A DNA stretch of 64,000 nt from Paenibacillus sp. RC67 (GTDB taxonomy: Bacteria > Bacillota > Bacilli > Paenibacillales > NBRC-103111), in contig NZ_CP125098.1 in the NCBI RefSeq assembly GCF_030020805.1, positions 6,905,501-6,969,500 on the forward strand. The letters run 5' to 3'. Below are positions 51,186 through 59,262 of the stretch, in pieces; position 1 is the stretch's first letter, and each line of letters starts with the position of its first letter. The notes under the pieces are model-generated. The model did no database searches. It saw nothing but the letters and a program-made list of their open reading frames with translations, and was not told the origin of the DNA. A program made the translations under genes and the position numbers.

Positions 51186-51890
51186 TCATCCGTTTGATCC
51201 CACTTTGTTCAACATAATATTTTGCTTCACTTGGCTGATATGGTACAAAAGCGCTTCCTTTGCTTTCTGTGGGTCTTTCTCTTTAATGGCCTGGAGAATT
51301 TGGAAATGCTCTTTGTAGACTTCCGCTTTCCGGCCGGGAATGTCGACGGTCTTCGTAGCTGTCTTTTGCAAGAGGTCCATATGCAGCTCAATCAGATTCA
51401 CCAACACCACGTTATGTGTAGCCTTGGCAATCGATAGATGAAACGCCTGGTCAGGACTCATCGGATCGTCCGAGTCGCTGTCGATGGTGCCCCATCTTTC
51501 AAGAGCGCTTTCAATTTCCTGAATATCTGGCTCGGTCGCCCGCTTCGCCGCTAGCTCCACAATACCGGTTTCGAATATTTCCCGAGCTTCCAGCAGCTCG
51601 ATAATCGTAGCCCGCTCGATATTCTCAATAATTCGCTTCTGATCTTCCGCTTTACTGAGATTTTTGCTAAGGTAACGGCCACCGCCGGGACGGGTCTCGA
51701 TCAGCCCTTCTCGCTCCAAGATGCGGAATGCTTCGCGCAAAGTCCCTCTGCTGATGCCGAACGCTTGAGCCAGCTCCCTCTCCGTAGGCAGCACATCGCC
51801 TGGAGCCAGATTACCCTCGAGAATTAAGCTTTCGATCTGCTCAATGACATCCTCGTACACCCTATGGTATTTGATCTTCTTAATAGTCAT
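51186..51890 (-). CDS. GntR-family regulator with FCD domain
   Basis: Start at 51890 chosen for the AAAGG nine bases upstream (ATGs at 51896 and 51908 also in frame); 234 residues. A winged helix at 8-75 (LAPGDVLPTERELAQAFGIS, RGTLREAFRILEREGLIETR) is followed by an all-helical FCD ligand domain at 90-225. FadR-type FCD regulators bind organic acids. Palindromes in front of itself and of the AtuA operon suggest control of both. Expected to be released from DNA by the substrate or an intermediate of the cluster. Confidence 0.87.
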   Translation of the reverse strand: MTIKKIKYHRVYEDVIEQIESLILEGNLAPGDVLPTERELAQAFGISRGTLREAFRILEREGLIETRPGGGRYLSKNLSKAEDQKRIIENIERATIIELLEAREIFETGIVELAAKRATEPDIQEIESALERWGTIDSDSDDPMSPDQAFHLSIAKATHNVVLVNLIELHMDLLQKTATKTVDIPGRKAEVYKEHFQILQAIKEKDPQKAKEALLYHISQVKQNIMLNKVGSNG

Positions 51891-51924
51891 TGTCATTAAC
51901 CTTTCCATGTCATCATGACTTGCC

Positions 51925-51949
51925 GGATAATTGGATCACCCAATTATCC
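51925..51949. promoter_or_regulatory. Autoregulatory operator of the GntR regulator
   Basis: GGATAATTGG-ATCAC-CCAATTATCC has perfect 10-bp arms and lies 35 bp upstream of the start. See also 51148-51164. Confidence 0.7.
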
Positions 51950-52047
51950 ACACCTTCATAGTAATCAGTATGGGTGGATGTGTCAAGAATATTTTTACAT
52001 CCTATTATTTTTGCATCCGAAAGATGTTGGGCTACTTTCTATTTAAA

Positions 52048-52076
52048 GAAAAACACCTGCCTAGTACAGGCAAGTG
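52048..52076 (-). terminator. Terminator after the stalk-domain gene
   Basis: Minus-strand CACTTGCCT-GTACT-AGGCAGGTG followed by TTTTTC. Confidence 0.75.
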
Positions 52077-52148
52077 CTGTAATTCACCGTCAATAATCCG
52101 TAACGATTACGCGCGGCTAAAGCCTACTTTAGGGAAAGCTTCGTTGAT

Positions 52149-52925
52149 TCAATGGCTAAGCTTATAGCCGCTGAGACTCTTCAACACATAGCCATCTAAT
52201 GTTTTTTCCATAATCAGAGTAAAATCATGTGAGAGCTTCGAAGGCTCTTTGTATGGTCTGTCCTTGGGTCCCCAGTCGTTCACATCCGACTCCAATTCAA
52301 TCTTCAACACATTGAGATCAAAATAATACTCAACGGTCTTCATATTGGCTTTATTTAACGTATATTTACCGATAGGCGGCTCTTTCCCTTCATTCTCTTG
52401 AAGGTACTCTTCCGAATATAGCCCCTTCTCGGTAAGGGTATGGTTATAGCTATCTGCTATGATTTTATCCACCATATTTTGCAGTTTGGCAATGGGAACT
52501 TTCAATTGCTTCATGGCTGGCGCACTGCTATCTTTTGTTTCCTCTGGTGCTTGATTAGACTCTGGCTGTTTGGGTTCCCCTTGATACTCTTTTGCATCCT
52601 TATAGGGCTTCCCGTTGGTGGATTTTGCACCGTAAACGGCTGTCTTAATAGTTATGGCATTAGTGTCATCATTCCAGTCAATCTCCCCGCCAAGAGCATT
52701 AGTTAGAGCGCGAGAAGGCAAATAGGAATTACCGTCGTAGATCACAGGGTACACCGGATTGCCATCAGGATCAGCAAAGGATACATGCTCATCATCAATG
52801 ATGACTTTGATCCCTTTGTTTAGGTAGGCTTTAACTTCTGCAATATTAGCCCCAGCATAGGCCCCGCCAACGGCAGACATACTAACCGCTGAAATCACCA
52901 AGATGGTTATTGCAGCGCCTTTCAT
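52149..52925 (-). CDS. Exported protein with copper-amine-oxidase N-terminal (stalk) domain
   Basis: Start at 52925, with AGGGGAA before ATG AAA GGC; 258 residues. Signal peptide (AAITILVISAVSMSAVGGAY, about 3-25). Residues 30-95 match the stalk domain common in Paenibacillus and Clostridium exported proteins: LNKGIKVIIDDEHVSFADPD, SYLPSRALTNALGGEIDWND. Residues 105-150 are low-complexity (proline, glutamine, glutamate) and the rest a small mixed alpha/beta domain. Probably wall-associated. Role unknown. Confidence 0.8.
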   Translation of the reverse strand: MKGAAITILVISAVSMSAVGGAYAGANIAEVKAYLNKGIKVIIDDEHVSFADPDGNPVYPVIYDGNSYLPSRALTNALGGEIDWNDDTNAITIKTAVYGAKSTNGKPYKDAKEYQGEPKQPESNQAPEETKDSSAPAMKQLKVPIAKLQNMVDKIIADSYNHTLTEKGLYSEEYLQENEGKEPPIGKYTLNKANMKTVEYYFDLNVLKIELESDVNDWGPKDRPYKEPSKLSHDFTLIMEKTLDGYVLKSLSGYKLSH

Positions 52926-53033
52926 CTTTATTCCCCTGACATATTTCATATGTAAATCTCTCCATTTTCCTTCAAATTTTGGATGCTATATACAATTATC
53001 GGCAAAATGGAGTTTCATGTTAAGTAATACAGT

Positions 53034-53235
53034 TTAGAACAAGATAAGCACACAGGCTAATCCGAGAAAGATGCAAAGCGGGCTATAGAGCCACGTATCC
53101 TTCCTCGCGAAAATAGAGTGCTTTATTTTCTTGAAAAATCCTACATAGGTGAAATCACCTATCGCTCGAAGAAAGAAAACGATAGCGCAAGCCATGCAGC
53201 TCCAGCGTGTGTTCTTGGAGTATAGGGCAAGCTAC
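53034..53235 (-). pseudogene. 3' end of a DUF3995 membrane protein gene
   Basis: Right after the stop of the lipoprotein gene a frame reads LALYSKNTRWSCM, then ACAIVFFLRAIGDFTYVGFF and KKIKHSIFARKDTWLYSPLC, and a final membrane helix. FLRAIGDF..VG.FKK....F...D...YSPLC is the conserved end of DUF3995 proteins (usually about 140 residues). The first two helices are absent. An internal ATG at about 53190 has only a weak ribosome site. Confidence 0.55.
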
Positions 53236-53600
53236 TTTTTCTCGACAGTTATCGTCTCTTCTTTCCCATTCCATTGGATACGGAGTTTAAAGCTCTTTTC
53301 CTCCTCGTAAGGCTTAGTCATTGTCCCTTTTCCTTTCATCACGAGATGCCGCGATTGGGGATCCCCCCTCCCTTCGCTGTTGAAATTTTTGCTGCTCTCA
53401 AAGGCATAATAAACTTTCGATATAGGCTGGCTTTCTTTGCCGATATACTCGATTGCATAGGATTTCTCATTAGAGGACAAATTTACAGAACAGTTGACGC
53501 TCCAGAACTCGCTTTTTCCGTTAAAATCTACAGACCTTGAACAACCTATCAAGCCTAACAGACTGAGCAGCAGGATCAAGCTTGCTATCCATCGTTTCAT
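53232..53600 (-). CDS. Small lipoprotein, unknown function
   Basis: Start at 53600 (AAAGGGG seven bases upstream); 122 residues. Lipoprotein signal WIASLILLLSLLGLIGCSRS with the lipidated Cys about residue 20, then a single beta-rich domain (FWSVNCSVNLSSNEKSYAIE, FKLRIQWNGKEETITVE). Similar small lipoproteins occur in many Bacillales; I know of no function. The next sequence downstream is a DUF3995 fragment in another frame. Confidence 0.65.
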   Translation of the reverse strand: MKRWIASLILLLSLLGLIGCSRSVDFNGKSEFWSVNCSVNLSSNEKSYAIEYIGKESQPISKVYYAFESSKNFNSEGRGDPQSRHLVMKGKGTMTKPYEEEKSFKLRIQWNGKEETITVEKK

Positions 53601-53716
53601 ACTCATTCCCCTTTGCGATTCATGTATTATAGCGCATAGTATACCTTCCAAAACTTAACAGATTAAGAGACGAATTCTTAATACTTTCTTAACGATGCCG
53701 ATTCGCTCCGAACAGC

Positions 53717-53756
53717 AAAAAAACCGACATGGCAGCAGTGGCCGCGTCGGCTTTTG
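53717..53756 (-). terminator. Terminator of the TraX-type gene
   Basis: Minus-strand AAAAGCCGAC...GTCGG followed by seven Ts. Confidence 0.8.
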
Positions 53757-53769
53757 AAATAGAAAATCC

Positions 53770-54402
53770 CTATTTTTTCATGGATATAACAAATTCAAGA
53801 ACGGCAATAACCGTCAAATGGACAGGGTAAAAGCTTCTCCATACCCATCTAGGCATCCGCATATTTTCAACCTGCTTCCATACAGTTGGAGCATACACAA
53901 TGGCTATCGTTGTGATGATGCTGTAGGCTTCGATAACCCAGCCTTTCAGAAAAAGAAACAAGACATTCAAAGCGAAATGACATAGAACCATATAATGACT
54001 TTTCGTATACTTATAGATCAGCACCAGCAGTACACCGTACAATCCGTAATCGAAGCTGAGGGCCTCCATAGCCACCGACATAGCAATTACCGCGGGGAGC
54101 CAGATCCATCTGGCCGTATTTTCGATGAGATATAAGATGATCACGCACATCAGCAGCGTCCCTACCGCATTCACTCCTCTAGTACCTAGAGCCAGCATGA
54201 AAGGAATTTGGGATAGGAGAGCGATGATGAAAAGACGAACCAAATACAGCTTCAAATTCCTTGTGTGCTTATATCCTAGGACAATAAAGTAAGCATAGAT
54301 GGGAAACGCAATCCGACCGATCATCCTCCATACCGCTTGATCTTTAAAGAACACCAAACCGATGTGATCGATGAGCATGGTCAGCATAGCAATAAGCTGC
54401 AT
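53770..54402 (-). CDS. TraX-family membrane protein
   Basis: Start at 54402 (GGAGGACC before ATGCAGC); 210 residues. The first residues MQLIAMLTMLIDHIGLVFFK and IGRIAFPIYAYFIVLGYKHT are the family signature, followed by about seven further helices. Plasmid TraX acetylates pilin; chromosomal relatives are probably membrane acyltransferases acting on proteins or envelope polymers. No conjugation gene is near, so an envelope role is more likely. It lies downstream of hisD on the same strand, with 98 bp between. Confidence 0.8.
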   Translation of the reverse strand: MQLIAMLTMLIDHIGLVFFKDQAVWRMIGRIAFPIYAYFIVLGYKHTRNLKLYLVRLFIIALLSQIPFMLALGTRGVNAVGTLLMCVIILYLIENTARWIWLPAVIAMSVAMEALSFDYGLYGVLLVLIYKYTKSHYMVLCHFALNVLFLFLKGWVIEAYSIITTIAIVYAPTVWKQVENMRMPRWVWRSFYPVHLTVIAVLEFVISMKK

Positions 54403-54499
54403 CAGGGGTCCTCCCTCCAAGAGCGTCGTATATTAAGAATATACTGCCGATAGGGCATCTGTACAGCGGTTCGAGGACTTAATCGGATGATGAATTTTT

Positions 54500-55822
54500 C
54501 TACTCAGCCGCACCCATCACTCGGATTTCAGCCACTTTAACGTGACAAGGAAGGTGCTCGTAGACTCCCATTTCCTGAATGATCGGATATAGGCTTTGCA
54601 GCGCCTCTGGTTCCAGCCTTCCTATCGTCGAGACCTTCACCATGTCCTTGGAGGTCACCCCTGAGAATGCCTTGGCAAAATGATTCGTAGGCAGCACAGC
54701 CGTAATGCCTATCCCATAGTTGGCAGCAGAGAACGGCGTACTGCCGCCGATCAGAATCTCCCCCGCATGACGCACCAGCTCTAGCACCCGCTTCTCCTGC
54801 TCTTCTTCGCAAACGATCATTAAGTGCTCCGGGGCAAATCCATTAATAAATTCACAAGCCTGCTCGATATCCGGCGCAACAACAATAGCTCCTTTACCCT
54901 CGGGACCAAATACTTGCTTTAAATAGGTCTGTCTGACTCCTTCAACTTCTTCAATACATTGGGACAAAAGCATTTCTACTTGGGTCGCCAAGTCTACAGA
55001 GGTCGTAACTAGAATGGAAGTGGAATCGGGACCATGCTCCGCTTCATTGATGAGATCATAAGCGGTTTGTCGAGGATCGGCCGTCTCATCAGCCATAATT
55101 GCACTTTCCGTAGGACCGATGCCTAACGCGCTCTTTTTGCCATAGGTCATAGCCACACTCATAGCCGCTGCAATTCCTCCTGGACCTGGGCCGAAGATGC
55201 CGTCCACCTCGGGAATGGACTCCGTTCCTTGAGCAAAGCCTGCGATAACGGCTACGCCGTTGCCTATAACGAATTGATCTGCTCCTGCTAGCTTTGCAGC
55301 CGCTACAGTCCCTGAATCAGCTGTTCCATCCTTCAGCGGAGGCATGCCAACTACAATGTTAGGGACACCCGCTGCTTTCGCTGCGGCGACCAGCATAATG
55401 GAGGTGGACACGAGTGGGCCTTTCCTGGCAGGTATCCAAATACCGACACGATCTAGCGGTCTCACCTTTTCTCCGACGATGGTTCCGGGTCTGATTTGTC
55501 GCTCCCACGATTGGGGGAGTAAGGTAAGATTGACTTCCCGCACATTGCGTATGGCATGTTCCACCGCTGCACGTAAAGCAGGAGTTAAAGAAGCGATGCA
55601 CTGATCAACATAGTCTTCAGTAAGATTTAGCTCATCCAGCGTTGTACCATCGAACTTTTGTGTGCAGCTGCGGACTGCTTCATCTCCCCGAACCGCCACC
55701 TCGTCAAAAATTTGCAGCACCCCGGTTAATACCTCCCGGCTAAAAAGCATTTTGTGCGATACAAGCCTCCCTGTAAGCAGCTCGTTGTCCTGCGGTAAAG
55801 AATACCTTATCTTCTTCATCAT
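54500..55822 (-). CDS. hisD: Histidinol dehydrogenase
   Basis: Start at 55822, after GGGAGGTCG; 440 residues, the usual HisD size (about 430). Motifs include IWIPARKGPLVSTSIMLVAA, GPTESAIMADETADPRQ and EAEHGPDSTSIL, with the family histidines near the end (FAPEHLMIV, TNHFAKAFSG). It oxidises L-histidinol to L-histidine in two NAD-dependent steps in the cytoplasm. It stands alone, without the other his genes, and is preceded by a His-rich leader peptide with attenuator hairpins, which argues that histidine, not another HisD-like substrate such as sulfopropanediol, is its business. Confidence 0.88.
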   Translation of the reverse strand: MMKKIRYSLPQDNELLTGRLVSHKMLFSREVLTGVLQIFDEVAVRGDEAVRSCTQKFDGTTLDELNLTEDYVDQCIASLTPALRAAVEHAIRNVREVNLTLLPQSWERQIRPGTIVGEKVRPLDRVGIWIPARKGPLVSTSIMLVAAAKAAGVPNIVVGMPPLKDGTADSGTVAAAKLAGADQFVIGNGVAVIAGFAQGTESIPEVDGIFGPGPGGIAAAMSVAMTYGKKSALGIGPTESAIMADETADPRQTAYDLINEAEHGPDSTSILVTTSVDLATQVEMLLSQCIEEVEGVRQTYLKQVFGPEGKGAIVVAPDIEQACEFINGFAPEHLMIVCEEEQEKRVLELVRHAGEILIGGSTPFSAANYGIGITAVLPTNHFAKAFSGVTSKDMVKVSTIGRLEPEALQSLYPIIQEMGVYEHLPCHVKVAEIRVMGAAE

Positions 55823-55849
55823 GAATCGACCTCCCTTAGTGTGGTTAAC

Positions 55850-55891
55850 AAAAAAGAGCCATGCGGGATAAAAAATACCCACATGACTCTT
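55850..55891 (-). terminator. Terminator of the hisD attenuator
   Basis: Minus-strand AGAGTCATGTGGG and CCCGCATGGCTCT arms (13 pairs, some G-U) close a T-rich loop and are followed by six Ts, 28 bases before the hisD start. Confidence 0.88.
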
Positions 55892-55964
55892 ATGTTTCAA
55901 GTCCGTAGGTATAACGCCAATAAGCGTTTGTACCTACGGACTCATTGATCCGTAATACAAACGC

Positions 55965-56021
55965 CTAACTATGATGATGACTGTAGGATTCGATCAAATA
56001 AGTGCAATAATTAATATTCAT
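55965..56021 (-). CDS. His leader peptide of hisD
   Basis: 18 residues, MNINYCTYLIESYSHHHS, ATG at 56021 after an excellent GAGGAGGATCATCAAA site. Three consecutive CAT codons (55971-55979) are followed by Ser and a stop at 55965-55967. The stop codon lies immediately before segment B of the attenuator. Its product is not expected to work on its own; its translation speed senses charged histidine tRNA. Confidence 0.85.
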   Translation of the reverse strand: MNINYCTYLIESYSHHHS

Positions 56022-56097
56022 TTTGATGATCCTCCTCAGCCATTTTGGTTTATTATATCGGGGCTATAGAGTTTTGTAAATAGTTACCATATAAAAT

Positions 56098-56829
56098 TTA
56101 ATACGTTGCTGTTTCTAGTTGACACCAATGCGCCGCCATCGTGATAAATTCAAGGTTGGTCGGCTTGGATTTGTTCAACATGCTGGAGTTCCCAAATGCC
56201 TCCTTCAAAGAATCCTTATCTTTTCGTACCCAACATACTTCTATCGCATGACGAATGCCTCGTTCCACACGGCTTGGTGTGGTTCGATATTCCTCGGCAA
56301 TGACCGGATAAACGGAGCGAGTTATCGCCGAGATAGCCTCTGGATCACGCATGACTATTAGTATGGCTTCTTTTAAATACTGAAACCCTTTTACATGAAT
56401 GGGGACACCTAGAAAATTCAGTAGACGGACCACCTTTTCCCTCTCTTCTGAATGAGCCATTTCAAAACTTGCCCGTGGAGAGCCAACTATTGGCTTGGGG
56501 CTGCTTTCAACAATAGCCTTCTGTGAATCGACGGAAACATTCAACACGACCGGCTTTCCTATCTCATCCAGTTTATTCAATCTAACCATTAGCTTGTTGT
56601 CCAATTTACCAAGAGCTGACTTCAGCCCTTGAATCTCAGAGACCATGGCGTTCAATTTTGGAGATTCGGATGAATGCGATGGTTGAGATAGTTGACCCAC
56701 TTGAGACCATTTATTGTTCATTTCAGCAAGCAGCTTCATCATATTCCGCTGATTCGCTTCCAACTCATACATTTTGTTCGTTAACATTTTCAATTCTTTT
56801 AATAGTGCTTCTTCAAACTGCCCGCTCAT
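56098..56829 (-). CDS. Spo0A C-terminal DNA-binding domain protein without receiver
   Basis: 243 residues. Residues 132-240 match the Spo0A output domain, including VPIHVKGFQYLKEAILIVMR and TTPSRVERGIRHAIEVCW, then SKPTNLEFITMAA. In Spo0A this domain binds 0A boxes (TTTGTCRAA). The N-terminal receiver is absent; instead residues 3-95 are coiled coil (EEALLKELKMLTNKMYELEA and further heptads). It cannot be activated by phosphorelay as Spo0A is, but could dimerise by its coil or compete for 0A boxes. Divergent elements: nothing upstream on the same strand but a 43-residue gene. Confidence 0.82.
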   Translation of the reverse strand: MSGQFEEALLKELKMLTNKMYELEANQRNMMKLLAEMNNKWSQVGQLSQPSHSSESPKLNAMVSEIQGLKSALGKLDNKLMVRLNKLDEIGKPVVLNVSVDSQKAIVESSPKPIVGSPRASFEMAHSEEREKVVRLLNFLGVPIHVKGFQYLKEAILIVMRDPEAISAITRSVYPVIAEEYRTTPSRVERGIRHAIEVCWVRKDKDSLKEAFGNSSMLNKSKPTNLEFITMAAHWCQLETATY

Positions 56830-56890
56830 TCTTCTGCCTCTTCTCTATGTACTATGTATATCATTTCCATCACCCTATTATAAAATAGAA

Positions 56891-56917
56891 AAGGCCACCA
56901 ATAAAGGTGGACTTTGG
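56891..56917 (-). terminator. Terminator after the 43-residue gene
   Basis: Minus-strand GTCCACC-TTTATT-GGTGGCC then TTTTCTATTTT. Confidence 0.65.
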
Positions 56918-56923
56918 AATACA

Positions 56924-57055
56924 TTATTTTCTATGAGTGCATTCTTTGATCTTCAGATTTAGAAAATAATCCCGGAGCCGAAACAACTCCATTCGAGCCT
57001 CATATTCAGACCCTACCCGGGTCAATCTCTTTTTTCCATAAAATACGGCGAACAT
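56924..57055 (-). CDS. 43-residue basic protein, unknown function
   Basis: ATG at 57055 with GAGG eight bases upstream; the product starts MFAVFYGKKRLTRVGSEYEA, continues RMELFRLRDYFLNLKI and ends KECTHRK. A second ATG one base out of frame (57060) gives only 17 codons. Basic, helical, no membrane segment; conserved-looking amino-acid use and its own terminator support a real gene. Function unknown. Confidence 0.5.
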   Translation of the reverse strand: MFAVFYGKKRLTRVGSEYEARMELFRLRDYFLNLKIKECTHRK

Positions 57056-57160
57056 TCATGCTTCCTCTCCTTTGATATCTAATATTCAGTTTCAATATTT
57101 CTAATTATTAATGTCTTTTATTTACTAAAATCTTAATAGAAATCTTATTAAAAAAAGAAG

Positions 57161-57187
57161 AAAAAAACCACTGAACGCAGTGGTTTT
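57161..57187 (-). terminator. Terminator of the 185-residue gene
   Basis: Minus-strand AAAACCACTG-CGTT-CAGTGGTTTTTTT. Confidence 0.85.
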
Positions 57188-57196
57188 CTCCCAATA

Positions 57197-57754
57197 CTAC
57201 CTCAATAGTAGAAGCTCTTGAATAAGTCGATCTCTTCTTTCTAAATGTTCTTCTTTATAATTCTGGGCATAAGGAGATAAAGCTTCTAGTAAATTCATTC
57301 CCACATCTTGTTTAAATCGAATTTGAATATCTTTTAATTGATTCCATGAAATAGGCACAGACGGAATATTTAATAGCTTTAACCCTTCTATGACTTCATT
57401 AACTTCTAAATTTAAATATTGAATTAATCTAATAAATGAGGATTCAGGCAATTCCCAGGGCATTATTGAATTATTTAATAATTGATAAATAGAATCTTCT
57501 ATAATTTCTAAATAAGTTGATAATTCTTTAATATCAATATTCTGGTCTTCCAGTGCAAACTGAATTAATAATATACAATCAAAAGAATATGATTCTAGAT
57601 TAAAGTCCAATAAATCCTCATCTTTTTCATAGATATGGTCATGTTTATTATTTAATAAATAGCTATTATAAGACTCAGAATCATCCAGCACTTTTTCTAA
57701 AAAATGATGATAGCCTATAACGGAATCGATGTTATTTGATTTTAATTTATTCAT
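57197..57754 (-). CDS. Probable partner or regulator of the upstream sigma factor
   Basis: 185 residues, AT-rich and acidic. A central segment (ELSTYLEIIEDSIYQLLNNS then IMPWELPESSFIRLIQYLNL and NEVIEGLKL) has the look of a degenerate HTH fold, as in regulators that sit beside sigma genes in Bacillales. No membrane helix. It follows the sigma gene by 147 bp on the same strand. An anti-sigma or antitoxin-like role is an inference from context only. Confidence 0.55.
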   Translation of the reverse strand: MNKLKSNNIDSVIGYHHFLEKVLDDSESYNSYLLNNKHDHIYEKDEDLLDFNLESYSFDCILLIQFALEDQNIDIKELSTYLEIIEDSIYQLLNNSIMPWELPESSFIRLIQYLNLEVNEVIEGLKLLNIPSVPISWNQLKDIQIRFKQDVGMNLLEALSPYAQNYKEEHLERRDRLIQELLLLR

Positions 57755-57901
57755 ACATCAACTCTCCAAAATATTAAATTATCTATTTGTAAAATCATAT
57801 TTATATAAATCATCTGGAACAGGTTAAAACTTAATAGTTTTGTTCTAACCTGCCCGTCTGATATTTTTCTAAGTTTAGTAGTTATTAATGATTAGGATGG
57901 C

Positions 57902-58465
57902 TTATGCTCTTTGAAATGTTTGCGCTAACCTTTCGTTTAAGTTTTTCCTCGCTTTGAAGCACCATTGATTCACTTGATTCTCATTGCTTTGAAGTATTTC
58001 TGCTATTTCCTTAGCGGAATAGCCTTCTATGTATTTCATCATAAACGCTTTTCTCTGCTGCAACGGCAGAAGACGAATAGCCTCTTCGAGCATGTCCTGC
58101 TGCGTTCCGGTCAGAACGGACCTGTCCATTTGGACCACCAAGTTAAGAATTCCGTCCTCCACTGTACCATATAGGAGCGGCCGCCTTTTCCTCAAATGAT
58201 TCTTGGTGATAAAGCAGGCCGCTTGACATATCCATGCCCGGAGCTTGTCCGGCTCGATACTATCGATTTTCTGGAAAACAACATCTCGTACCTTATCTGC
58301 AATTTCCTCGTAATCACTCCTTCCTATGGACCGATTTTGTCCGATTGCCTCTTGTCTGGCTTGATGTTCTACGATTTTAGGCAGCCAGTCCTTAATAAAG
58401 GTGGCCACCTCCGCGTCATCTAACTGCTGATGTAAGATGCAGTGATGAAGCCGACGCATATCCAT
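57902..58465 (-). CDS. Sigma-70 family (ECF-like) RNA polymerase sigma factor
   Basis: 187 residues. Region 2 about 20-95 (WICQAACFITKNHLRKR end) and region 4 about 125-182 (LLPLQQRKAFMMKYIEGYSA then KEIAEILQSNENQVNQWCFK). The size is right for an ECF factor. It is followed by the 185-residue gene, which may regulate it. No target promoter evident. It differs clearly from the ECF factor at 2008-2583. Confidence 0.82.
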   Translation of the reverse strand: MDMRRLHHCILHQQLDDAEVATFIKDWLPKIVEHQARQEAIGQNRSIGRSDYEEIADKVRDVVFQKIDSIEPDKLRAWICQAACFITKNHLRKRRPLLYGTVEDGILNLVVQMDRSVLTGTQQDMLEEAIRLLPLQQRKAFMMKYIEGYSAKEIAEILQSNENQVNQWCFKARKNLNERLAQTFQRA

Positions 58466-58565
58466 GCTGGACCCATCCCTTCCCTATGCTATAAAAAGAG
58501 GAAATTAATACCTCTAGTATATCATGTCATTACAAAGGGTTAATCTTATTCGTTTTAAAAAAAAT

Positions 58566-59237
58566 TTATACGTCCAGCTGCAAATTCCAATTCAACCGAT
58601 TCCACAGGCTGTTCGGATGGATAACCAAGTTCCGTGCAAAACCGGCCATCATCTCCGCGCTGTCACCTGTCATCTGCCCCCACCAGAACTGTCTTCCCGC
58701 TAAGAAGGCGATGCCGAATTGCTGCCAGCCGTCATATTGCTGCTGGGCTTTTACGGCTACAGGCTTTACAAGCCTCAGCGCTTTTTCCTCCGTGAGATAT
58801 TCCACGAATATCCCCACCTTGCATAAATGAACATATCGGCCCCAATCCCATGCGGCGATTCCTGCGGTGGGAAGCCTATCCATATAAGCTTTGACGATTT
58901 GGTATTGTCTGTATTTCTCACTTGTCTTGGATAGGGATTGGATATAACGATGCTGATCCGCTTCGGATAACGTGGAGAGGAACGACTTGATTTGATGGAA
59001 CTCAGCCCGATGTCCGTTCTCCATTAATGATTCAAGTCTCCGCAGCAAGTCGTTCTGGCCTTGAATTCCCCAATCCCGGCTTAATGAATGCTTATGTCGA
59101 TCTATACTATCCTCTGCAGGATCGAGCTTGTAGTTATTTTCCATGCTTAGACCGTTCATTTCATTCATGGTCGCGTCCAGCGCGAAGCACCATAGTCCAG
59201 ATGGGCTATCGAGCAGACTTTGCTTCTCCGTTGTCAT
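58566..59237 (-). CDS. DUF1266 protein
   Basis: Start at 59237 (AGAGG nine bases before ATG ACA ACG; an ATG at 59255 is less well placed); 223 residues. The family pattern is RDWGIQGQNDLLRRLESLME near residue 60, AAWDWGRYVHLC, then YDGWQQFGIAFLAGRQFWWG. DUF1266 proteins are cytoplasmic and of unknown function, often in polymorphic-toxin or chaperone surroundings. It follows the J-domain/TPR gene by 25 bp and was probably co-inherited with it. Confidence 0.78.
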   Translation of the reverse strand: MTTEKQSLLDSPSGLWCFALDATMNEMNGLSMENNYKLDPAEDSIDRHKHSLSRDWGIQGQNDLLRRLESLMENGHRAEFHQIKSFLSTLSEADQHRYIQSLSKTSEKYRQYQIVKAYMDRLPTAGIAAWDWGRYVHLCKVGIFVEYLTEEKALRLVKPVAVKAQQQYDGWQQFGIAFLAGRQFWWGQMTGDSAEMMAGFARNLVIHPNSLWNRLNWNLQLDV

Positions 59238-59262
59238 CGATCTCTTCCTCTCCATCCCTTGG

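Larger units (their letters stand above)
55850..56021 (-). promoter_or_regulatory. Ribosome-mediated histidine attenuator upstream of hisD
   Basis: After the leader peptide five segments can pair in alternative ways. B: GCGTTTGTA...CGGA (about 55963-55943). C: TCCG...TACAAACGC. D: TACCTACGGACTT (about 55912-55899). E: AGAGTCATGTGGG. F: CCCGCATGGCTCT. B:C pairs over 9 + 4 bases, C:D over 12 bases (55900-55942), D:E over about 10 bases with one bulge, E:F is the terminator. A ribosome stalled on the three His codons would allow B:C and D:E, so transcription continues; a ribosome reaching the stop would favour C:D and E:F, so it ends. This is the logic of the enteric his leader. Confidence 0.8.

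Noticed and set aside
54500..55822. HisD-family gene as a sulfopropanediol dehydrogenase (HpsN-like)
   Set aside because: The His leader peptide and attenuator argue for histidine metabolism, and no sulfonate genes are near.
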